From JAAYEV01 sp964508195 (GTDB taxonomy: Bacteria; Bacillota; Clostridia; Ch29): a stretch of 40,375 bases of DNA. How positions within the stretch are numbered: position 1 is the first letter of the stretch; each line of letters opens with the position of its first letter. A program made the translations under genes and the position numbers. The DNA lies in contig CAZDSH010000009.1 in the NCBI GenBank assembly GCA_964508195.1, positions 1 through 40,375 of the forward strand, read 5' to 3'. Below, one piece after another: positions 34,308 through 40,375 of this stretch. The notes beneath the pieces are model-generated. The model made no database searches. It was not told where the DNA came from and saw nothing but the letters and a program-made list of their open reading frames with translations.

Positions 34308-36062
34308 ATGCGAAGGACGAAAATTGTGTGCACTTTAGGGCCCGCTACCGAAGACATTGAAGTGCTTAGTGAAGTAATAAAAGGTGGTATGGATGTGGCG
34401 CGGCTTAATTTCTCCCATGGCGATTATGCCCAACATCTTAATATGCTGCGCAACGTAAAGGAACTACGGAAGAGGCTCAATAAACCGGTGGCGTTGATGC
34501 TAGATACAAAGGGTCCGGAAATCAGGGTTAAGACCTTTGCCGGCGGCAAGGCCTTTTTACGACAAGGGGATACCTTCATCATTACCACTAGGGAGGTAGA
34601 AGGAAGTTCAGATATCGTCAGCGTCACGTACCCGGGGTTTCCAAGGGATGTAGCCGAAGGGAACAAAGTATTACTCGATGATGGGATTATTGAATTACGG
34701 GTTGAAAGAATTAAAGGCGATGATGTTATATGCCGTATAGAAAATGGCGGTGAAATTACCGATTATAAAGGGGTGAACCTTCCCGGGGCTTTAGTTAGGC
34801 TCCCCGCAGTAAGTGAGAAGGATAAGGAAGATATACTCTTTGGGATAGAAAACGACGTGGATTTCGTGGCGGCTTCCTTTACACGTAAACCCGAAGATAT
34901 ACTTGAAATTCGTAAAATACTTGAAGAATACGGCGGCAAATATATAAGGATAATTGCGAAGATTGAGAACCAACAGGGAGTGGATAACCTCGATAGCATC
35001 CTCGAGCTGGCAGACGGTATAATGGTAGCCCGGGGGGATTTAGGTGTAGAGATCCCTACCGAAGGGGTGCCTATGCTACAAAAAGAGATGATAAGAAAGT
35101 GCAATTTAGCGGGTAAACCTGTGATAACGGCGACGCAGATGCTGGATTCTATGATGAGGAATCCCAGGCCTACTAGGGCGGAGGTAGCAGACGTTGCAAA
35201 TGCCGTATTAGACGGTACTGATGCTATTATGCTGTCTGGGGAAACTGCAGCGGGCAAATACCCCGTAGAGGCAGTTAAAACTATGGCAAGAGTCGCTGCA
35301 AGGGTAGAGGATGCCTATAATTTTGGTATGTTAATGGGGGAAGCCGCGGGGGGTAAGGATGCCACAGTAACGAATGCAGTAAGCCATGCTACCTGTGCAA
35401 TAGCCCAAGACCTCGATGCAGCGGCTATTATTACGGCTACACAAAGGGGATACACCGCAAGGATGGTATCCAAATACCGACCCCGTTCGGTTATAATAGG
35501 CAGTACGCCAAATGAAAGGGTAGTTAGGCAGCTCAATCTGTCCTGGGGTGTGTTCCCGGTATTAACCAGATCTTCAAAGGATACCGACGATACCCTTGAT
35601 ACAAGCGTTAAGGCTACTTTAGCTGCGGGCTTTATAAAGGAGGGGGACCTCGTGGTAATGACGGCGGGAGTTCCTACAGCGGTTACAGGTACTACTAACC
35701 TCATCAGAGTGCATACCGTTGCTACAGTATTGACTAAAGGCGATGGCGTGGGCAATCGTTCCGCCTATGGCAAAGTAGTGTTTATAACCGATCCGATAAC
35801 GCAAAGGGATAAATTTAAACCCGGCAATGTACTGGTAATAAAAGCCGGCGAGAAGGACATGGTGCCCCTTATGGAGATGGCATCGGCTATAATAGCCGAG
35901 GAGGGCGGGCTAACTTCCCATGCGGCCATAGTGGGGCTGAACCTAGGAAAACCGACGGTTGTAGGCGCAACAAAGGTATTTGAACTATTAGATGATGGCG
36001 AAATAGTAACGGCGGATGGCACCACAGGTTTAATATACAGGGGCATAGCAACGGTAATGTAA
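34308..36062 (+). CDS. pyk: Pyruvate kinase with C-terminal PEP-utilising-type domain
   Basis: 584 residues. The core has ARLNFSHGDYAQH, DTKGPEIR and the active-site segment IIAKIENQQGVDN (catalytic Lys) plus VARGDLGVEIP. About 110 residues beyond the normal core form a PEP-utilising mobile-like domain with GGLTSHAAIVGLNLGKPTVVG, whose His is the phospho-carrier in PPDK and enzyme I. This extension is a standard feature of Bacillus and many clostridial enzymes, so it is not a new fusion. The enzyme makes pyruvate and ATP. It is co-directional with pfkA at a spacing of 11 nt, indicating joint expression of two controlling steps. Confidence 0.98.
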   Translation: MRRTKIVCTLGPATEDIEVLSEVIKGGMDVARLNFSHGDYAQHLNMLRNVKELRKRLNKPVALMLDTKGPEIRVKTFAGGKAFLRQGDTFIITTREVEGSSDIVSVTYPGFPRDVAEGNKVLLDDGIIELRVERIKGDDVICRIENGGEITDYKGVNLPGALVRLPAVSEKDKEDILFGIENDVDFVAASFTRKPEDILEIRKILEEYGGKYIRIIAKIENQQGVDNLDSILELADGIMVARGDLGVEIPTEGVPMLQKEMIRKCNLAGKPVITATQMLDSMMRNPRPTRAEVADVANAVLDGTDAIMLSGETAAGKYPVEAVKTMARVAARVEDAYNFGMLMGEAAGGKDATVTNAVSHATCAIAQDLDAAAIITATQRGYTARMVSKYRPRSVIIGSTPNERVVRQLNLSWGVFPVLTRSSKDTDDTLDTSVKATLAAGFIKEGDLVVMTAGVPTAVTGTTNLIRVHTVATVLTKGDGVGNRSAYGKVVFITDPITQRDKFKPGNVLVIKAGEKDMVPLMEMASAIIAEEGGLTSHAAIVGLNLGKPTVVGATKVFELLDDGEIVTADGTTGLIYRGIATVM

Positions 36063-36076
36063 TGGGGGGTATATAG

Positions 36077-36493
36077 ATGTATAAATGGGATGCACAAATA
36101 AGGGTTATTTATAGGGATACGGATCAAATGGGGATAGCGTATTATGGTAATTATTATGCCTGGTTTGAAATAGGAAGGAATGAATTCGTACGATCCCTCG
36201 GCATAAGCTACAAGGGGCTTGAGGAACAGGGCGTCATATTGCCGGTTATTCAAAGCTGGTGTACCTATAAAATGCCGGCTAAGTACGATGATCTTATACT
36301 TGTACGAACCGGTATAAGCGATTTAACCGGTGTGCGGATAACATTTGTCTATGACATAATCAGAAAAGAGGATGATACTTTATTAGCCCAGGGCAGTACC
36401 GCCCATGCCTTTGCAGATATCAACAGTTTAAAACCGCTAAACGTCAAAAAAAGGTGTGCCCAATACTATTCAAAGCTTAAAGGTTGTTTATAA
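36077..36493 (+). CDS. Hotdog-fold acyl-CoA thioesterase (YbgC/FadM type)
   Basis: 138 residues of the 4HBT superfamily. The motif RVIYRDTDQMGIAYYGNYYAWFEIGRNEF near the N-terminus (key residues Asp in DTDQMG and the Tyr-containing YYGNY) is typical of YbgC/FadM enzymes. These hydrolyse acyl-CoA, often of short or aromatic acyl groups; the substrate cannot be read from sequence. It lies between pyk and fxsA and probably belongs to the same transcript. Confidence 0.9.
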   Translation: MYKWDAQIRVIYRDTDQMGIAYYGNYYAWFEIGRNEFVRSLGISYKGLEEQGVILPVIQSWCTYKMPAKYDDLILVRTGISDLTGVRITFVYDIIRKEDDTLLAQGSTAHAFADINSLKPLNVKKRCAQYYSKLKGCL

Positions 36494-36514
36494 GCATAGG
36501 GGGTTTACAAAATA

Positions 36515-36910
36515 ATGTTACGGTTAATAGCGTTGTTTACAATAATGCCCTTTATAGAGCTGTTCCTTCTAATAAAGCTAGGTCAATACATAGGCGCCGG
36601 TTACACATTGCTCATAGTTTTGGTTACGGGCATCGCCGGGGCTTATTTAGCAAAAGGCCAGGGTATTAACGTACTTAGACGGATACAGCTAGAGATGCAT
36701 GGAGGTAGATTGCCAGGTAACCATATAATAGACGGCCTTTGCATACTTATAGGCGGCATAATGCTCCTCGCCCCCGGGCTTATTACCGATACCATCGGGT
36801 TTTTATTAGTCATACCCGGTACCCGTTTCCTAATAAGGGAATGGCTAAAAACCCGTTTATTGAACATGATCAATAAAGGTCAGGTAATATTTCGTTGGGA
36901 TGGATGGTAA
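36515..36910 (+). CDS. fxsA: FxsA-family membrane protein
   Basis: 131 residues with three or four membrane helices: IALFTIMPFIELFLLIKLGQ, the following GAGYTLLIVLVTGIAGAYLAKGQG, and ILIGGIMLLAPGLITDTIGFLLVIP near the end. E. coli FxsA was named for suppressing exclusion of phage T7 by the F plasmid when overproduced; the cellular role is not known. The position after pyk matches Bacillus (ytzA/fxsA). It is the last plus-strand gene before the convergent GerMN-domain gene 12 nt away; I see no terminator between them. Confidence 0.92.
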   Translation: MLRLIALFTIMPFIELFLLIKLGQYIGAGYTLLIVLVTGIAGAYLAKGQGINVLRRIQLEMHGGRLPGNHIIDGLCILIGGIMLLAPGLITDTIGFLLVIPGTRFLIREWLKTRLLNMINKGQVIFRWDGW

Positions 36911-36922
36911 ATGAAGAACTAC

Positions 36923-38245
36923 CTAATTTGTTTCAGGGTTTATATATAAAGGCCGTGTCAACGGTTTTGATAGGCTGTAGTCGGCAAAGGTGTGCCTGTC
37001 GCTGCCATTGATTAATATCTGGATGTTCTTTACCCCTTCGATGGAACTAAACGTGTACAATATGGAATCCATCATCATAGATCGTTTGTGCCGTTCGTTC
37101 TCATAGGCTTCGAGGAATGCATCATTAAAATCCAGCTTTAACGTACCCTTTAAAAAATATACATTTAACAATTCCGTTTCATTAGGAATCACCGCTTCAA
37201 CGATAGGGTCCATTGGCAGGCCTTCCTTAAGCGTATTAAATAACATGAGACATTTCTCCCTCACGGTCTCCGCCTCAGAGATATCTGGCCTGTGAGGGAA
37301 TAAAAGATACCTATCAAAGGTGTTATAGGCCAGGTATGCCGCGGGGTTTGTATCCGGTGACCATGGATTTCTAACAGCCACACCCGGTGCAAGTTCTTCC
37401 ACCCTTTTGCCGTCTAACAGAAATTGTACCCTCTTCATCTGCGGTATATCAGTCATGGTGTAGACTATGGAATCTAAAGCGGCGATCAGGTTTTTATCGT
37501 CCCTGAGGCCCTCGGAATCCGGCTCAAGCACTACGTACACGGTAGTGCCGGAATAGTAAACCTTAGTAAAATCCGGTATTATACCATTGGGTTGCAATGT
37601 AGTGGCGGGGTCCGCACCTGATGCAAGGGCCTCTATTGTCCTCGTCAATATAGCGGCGTTATAGGGTACAAACCGCGTTACGGGTATCAAATATTTGCCA
37701 TCAGGGCTGGGAAAATACAGCTTAAGGGCCATACTGCCCTTAGGTTGATAATTAAGGCATTTGTAATATCGAGGGTCGGATTTATAGAGCACCTTTAATT
37801 CTAGGGGATCAATATTTGTGAACCTTTCGTTATTGCAATAGAAGCGGAACAAGTATTCACCATCGGTGAGACCGGTAGTTTTTTGGGATATATCAAGCTG
37901 AATAAAAAGCGGACTATCCCGGGCTATTAATATGTTTTCCTCTGAAATGCCGCTATCCAGCTCAAGGTGTTTTAACTCACCGAGTATATTTCCGTCTTTA
38001 AAGGCTTTTATTTTAATATTATTTCCGGGCTTATTTTCAATAGTTACGTTAGTGTGGGTAGTGTTTACCGAAAAATTTATACTGCCTGGATTTGTAACTT
38101 CTGTGTGGGCAGGCCGTAGTGAATAGCTGATGGATTTTTCTATAGGTATGTATAAAATCCGATTGATCTCAACGGGCAGGCTGGAGCTTGTGAGGCCTAC
38201 AACGATGATCATTATTAAGGTCAGTGCACTTCTTAGCAAAGGCAT
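36923..38245 (-). CDS. Secreted protein with two GerMN domains
   Basis: 440 residues. A signal peptide (about 1-24) without a lipobox Cys is followed by a domain that looks Ig- or beta-sandwich-like (about 40-160) and two GerMN domains: one around 185-300 (KVYYSGTTVYVVLEPDSEGL, QFLLDGKRVEEL) and one around 320-430 (LLNVYFLKGTLKLDFNDAF, IQILINGSDRHTFAD). GerMN occurs in spore germination protein GerM and mycobacterial LpqB and is thought to bind wall components. A role in wall or spore-cortex metabolism is inference. ATG at 38245 (SD GGGAG) is preferred to the TTG just before it. The likely promoter is at 38297-38325. Confidence 0.82.
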   Translation of the reverse strand: MPLLRSALTLIMIIVVGLTSSSLPVEINRILYIPIEKSISYSLRPAHTEVTNPGSINFSVNTTHTNVTIENKPGNNIKIKAFKDGNILGELKHLELDSGISEENILIARDSPLFIQLDISQKTTGLTDGEYLFRFYCNNERFTNIDPLELKVLYKSDPRYYKCLNYQPKGSMALKLYFPSPDGKYLIPVTRFVPYNAAILTRTIEALASGADPATTLQPNGIIPDFTKVYYSGTTVYVVLEPDSEGLRDDKNLIAALDSIVYTMTDIPQMKRVQFLLDGKRVEELAPGVAVRNPWSPDTNPAAYLAYNTFDRYLLFPHRPDISEAETVREKCLMLFNTLKEGLPMDPIVEAVIPNETELLNVYFLKGTLKLDFNDAFLEAYENERHKRSMMMDSILYTFSSIEGVKNIQILINGSDRHTFADYSLSKPLTRPLYINPETN

Positions 38246-38296
38246 CAATCTCCCTTCGGATGTTTTATGGTGTCGTTATAAATATCAATTAATTCT

Positions 38297-38325
38297 ATTA
38301 TACGATATAATTCTGCAAAGGTAAA
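38297..38325 (-). promoter_or_regulatory. Promoter of the GerMN-domain gene
   Basis: On the minus strand TTTACC (38325-38320), a 17-nt spacer and a perfect TATAAT (38302-38297), leaving a leader of about 45 nt to the ATG. Confidence 0.6.
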
Positions 38326-38418
38326 TGCCGCATAAATAAAATAGTGAAACATCGGGTGAACACGGTATGACATGTTGTTAACATTCGGCTTGATTCTTAA
38401 TATTCATGTCCCCGGGTA

Positions 38419-38688
38419 TTATAGTTGTATAAAGGCATCAAGTCCAAATAGCGCAACATATATAGGTGCTGTATACTGTAGCAGGATTACATTAGCTGCA
38501 GCGGTTAACTGATTAGCTACGATATAAATGGTAACAGTTGCTACGTAGGCAAGGGCGCATAATACTTGGTCCCTTAACAGAGCAATATTGGGTTTACGTA
38601 AAACTGCCCAGATAAGGAGGGATGCAAAGATGCTTCTTATGCTGGCAAAGGCGAAGGGGAGGGCCGCCCTAAAGATATAATTCGGCAT
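38419..38688 (-). pseudogene. Truncated DMT/EamA-family permease
   Basis: 89 codons resembling the first quarter to third of an EamA permease. FAFASIRSIFASLLIWAVL matches the family's R-x-x-x-A-x-L helix, and NQLTAAANVILLQYTAPIYVALFG matches the highly conserved end of helices 3-4. The first membrane helix is missing or out of frame. The reading ends with an unrelated tail, LDAFIQL, just after the ALFG position where intact proteins continue for about 200 residues. No other ORF nearby carries the rest, so this is a decayed gene. A functional short EmrE-like protein is unlikely because the pattern is that of a ten-helix permease. Confidence 0.7.
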
Positions 38689-38730
38689 GCACCTACTGGG
38701 GCAGGCTTTATTTCCGAAAATGCAACAGGT

Positions 38731-38766
38731 ATAATTGTTATAAGCCGTCGATATTTCCCGGGAAAA
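38731..38766 (+). repeat. 36-bp partial copy of the downstream rlmD-like gene
   Basis: Aligned without gaps to 39632-39667 inside the methyltransferase gene, 32 of 36 bases are identical. The copy reads in phase as IIVISRRYFPGK compared with IIVATRRYFPGK in the intact gene. Similarity drops sharply on both sides. It is best read as a relic of a paralogous or duplicated gene. Confidence 0.65.
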
Positions 38767-38986
38767 TTAATACGGTGACGGATCCAGTATAAATTTAAGC
38801 ACTGGCGACGGTTAATATCAAGGCATGTAAAAAGATAGGGTTTTCATTTAGTTCTCTATGTCGGATATTGCCATGAGTGTTCCGGTGTTAATAGATATAA
38901 TGCGAGGGCGACAGATTGAGTTGTAAATTTTGCAATCTTTGTAGTGTGAAAATAGAAGGATAGCATTTCTAAGGAGGCCCAAAGGG

Positions 38987-40369
38987 ATGGGAAAGGATAG
39001 GCCCGTAAAAGAAGGGAACACATACGAGTTAGATATTGAATGTTTAGGTATAATGGGCGAAGGGATAGGGAGAATAGAGGGTTTTGCCGTTTTTGTTGCA
39101 GATGCTTTACCGGGGGACAGGGTTCGGGCTGAAATAACCCGGGTAAAAAAAAGTTATGCCAGGGGGCGGCTGAAAAGAATAATAAAAGGTTCAAAGGGGA
39201 GGATACCGCCGAGGTGTCCCGTGGCCCTTAAGTGCGGCGGATGTCAGATACAACACTTGGATTATAAGTGGCAGCTCCTGCATAAAAGACAAAGGGTTAT
39301 TGACGATTTGGCCAGGATAGGAGGCCTTAAGGGGATAACAGTGCACCCAGTGATAGGCATGGATTGGCCCTGGAGGTATAGGAATAAGGCACAGATACCT
39401 ATAGGAAAAGGTCCAGATGGAATAATCGCCGGTTTTTATGAGAAACAAAGCCACAGAATTATCGATACCGATGATTGTATTATCCAGCATGATATTACGG
39501 GTCAAGTGATGAAAATAATAAAGGAATATATGGAGGAATACAACATCCAAACCTATAATGAGAAAACCGGTGACGGAGTAATACGGCATGTGCTTACGAG
39601 GGTAGGATTTCGTACCGGGGAAGTTATGGTTATAATTGTTGCAACCCGTCGATATTTCCCTGGAAAAGCCGAGTTAGTTAGAAAATTAGCGGATACCATA
39701 AATGGAATTATGTCAATCATATTGAATATAAACGATAGACGAACTAATGTGATCCTTGGGCAGGAGTGTGTTACGCTCTGGGGACAGGATTACATAACAG
39801 AAATTATGGGCAACCTTAAATTTAGAATTTCACCCCTTTCATTTTTTCAGGTTAACCCGGAACAGGCTTTAGTACTCTATAACAAAGTGTCAGAATATGC
39901 AGGGCTTAAAGGGCATGAAACGGTGATAGATGCCTACTGCGGTATCGGTTCCATATCCTTATTTTTGGCCCGAAATGCGGGAAAGGTATACGGGATAGAA
40001 GCAATAGATGCGGCAATTAAGGATGCCCGAATCAATGCTAAGATAAACGGTATCTGCAATACAGAGTTTATTTCGGGCCTTGCGGAAGAGGTAATGCCAC
40101 GGCTGTATCGAGAGGGGATACGCCCCGATGTGGTGGTACTGGATCCGCCACGAAGGGGCTGCGAGGAAAATCTTTTGGATGCGGTGATGTCTATGCAGCC
40201 GAAGGGGGTTGTTTATGTGTCCTGTAACCCTGCAACATTAGCCAGGGACCTCAAGTATTTTAATGGCAAGGGATATGAGGTGCAGGAAGTACAGCCGGTG
40301 GACCTTTTCCCCCATACGGTTCATGTGGAGTGCGTGATAGAGATACAAAAGGTTCAATCATCGAAATAG
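38987..40369 (+). CDS. 23S rRNA (uracil-C5) methyltransferase, RlmD/RlmCD type
   Basis: 460 residues, complete. A TRAM RNA-binding domain (about 8-66) precedes iron-sulfur cysteines Cys77, Cys83, Cys86 (CPVALKCGGC) and Cys164 (DTDDC), then a SAM-dependent Rossmann domain (VIDAYCGIGSISLFLA, VVLDPPRRGCEE) with the catalytic nucleophile in YVSCNPATLARDL and the TRAM-family ending LFPHTVHVE. It forms 5-methyluridine in 23S rRNA (U1939 in E. coli RlmD; Bacillus RlmCD acts at two sites). Which position this one modifies cannot be read from sequence. Start: ATG at 38987 after AAGGAGG. A fragment of a second copy lies upstream. Six bases follow the stop in the window. Confidence 0.95.
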   Translation: MGKDRPVKEGNTYELDIECLGIMGEGIGRIEGFAVFVADALPGDRVRAEITRVKKSYARGRLKRIIKGSKGRIPPRCPVALKCGGCQIQHLDYKWQLLHKRQRVIDDLARIGGLKGITVHPVIGMDWPWRYRNKAQIPIGKGPDGIIAGFYEKQSHRIIDTDDCIIQHDITGQVMKIIKEYMEEYNIQTYNEKTGDGVIRHVLTRVGFRTGEVMVIIVATRRYFPGKAELVRKLADTINGIMSIILNINDRRTNVILGQECVTLWGQDYITEIMGNLKFRISPLSFFQVNPEQALVLYNKVSEYAGLKGHETVIDAYCGIGSISLFLARNAGKVYGIEAIDAAIKDARINAKINGICNTEFISGLAEEVMPRLYREGIRPDVVVLDPPRRGCEENLLDAVMSMQPKGVVYVSCNPATLARDLKYFNGKGYEVQEVQPVDLFPHTVHVECVIEIQKVQSSK

Positions 40370-40375
40370 CTCGAT

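Larger units (their letters stand above)
38246..38986. other. Gene-poor region with gene remnants
   Basis: About 740 bases without an intact gene. It contains the GerMN-gene promoter (38297-38325), a truncated DMT permease on the minus strand (38419-38688), a 36-bp copy of part of the downstream methyltransferase gene (38731-38766), a TATAAT (38896-38901) without a good -35 box, and the SD of the methyltransferase gene (AAGGAGG). I see no tRNA, transposase or inverted repeat pair that would mark a mobile element. Confidence 0.6.

Noticed and set aside
34308..36062. Pyruvate kinase fused to a PEP-utilising domain as a novel fusion
   Set aside because: The same C-terminal extension is standard in Bacillus-type and many clostridial pyruvate kinases.
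38856..39194. Minus-strand 112-codon frame opposite the methyltransferase start
   Set aside because: It is antisense to the clear TRAM domain and shows no family motif.
1..40375. CRISPR arrays, tRNA or rRNA genes, insertion sequences, prophage
   Set aside because: I saw no spaced direct repeats, cloverleaf sequences, transposase motifs or integrase genes on either strand.

Overview
The window looks like a core chromosomal segment of a low-to-mid GC Gram-positive bacterium of the class Clostridia, possibly thermophilic. The evidence is gene content and gene order (ftsE-ftsX-ctp-PDZ protein-uvrB-uvrA; murB-PHP-rapZ-whiA; ytoI-like-dnaE-pfkA-pyk-fxsA), two-subunit transketolase, GG-rich Shine-Dalgarno (SD) sites, frequent TTG/GTG starts, and heavy use of AGG (Arg) and ATA (Ile) codons, which is common in thermophiles. 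I see no rRNA, tRNA, CRISPR array, transposase, prophage or integrase. Genes fill nearly all of it; the only gene-poor stretch over 300 bases is about 38246-38986, which holds gene remnants.

Layout. 1-389: tail of a possible upstream gene and a CsoR-family regulator with the cysteine pattern of persulfide sensors (CstR) rather than copper sensors. 409-4908: an envelope block with a secreted protein of unknown function, a DUF5693 membrane protein, CsaB pyruvyl transferase and a TagA-type ManNAc transferase, likely acting on secondary cell-wall polysaccharide. 4977-6756: split transketolase. 6870-9759: a PrcB-domain protein, a long palindromic terminator and a Lon-like protease. 9899-14126: FtsE, FtsX, an S41 protease and a MinJ-like PDZ membrane protein, all tied to division or envelope remodelling. 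14236-19132: uvrB-uvrA behind a strong promoter with a LexA (SOS) box. 19113-20343: two minus-strand genes (copper-amine-oxidase-like domain protein; FolT-like ECF S component) that separate uvrBA from uvrC. 20467-25189: uvrC, pspC-like, murB, PHP-family hydrolase and rapZ.

25190-26006 is a synteny break. The expected yvcK is missing after rapZ, an unused SD remains, and a minus-strand gene encodes a protein I read as Rad52/DdrA-like. 26007-36910 continues on the plus strand: HD hydrolase, RseC-like protein, whiA, an HTH-DRTGG-CBS-hotdog protein, dnaE, a DUF2007-like small protein, pfkA, pyk, a hotdog thioesterase and fxsA. 36923-38245 is a minus-strand double-GerMN secreted protein. The gap after it holds a truncated DMT/EamA permease and a 36-bp copy of part of the downstream RlmD-type rRNA methyltransferase gene, which closes the window complete at 40369.

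I found no clear new multi-gene system. The best leads are the CstR-like regulator, the Rad52/DdrA-like protein at the rapZ-whiA break, the MinJ-like protein in a division/repair cluster, the DUF5693-CsaB-TagA block, the RlmD remnant, and three gene pairs that each overlap by exactly 11 nt with non-ATG starts.
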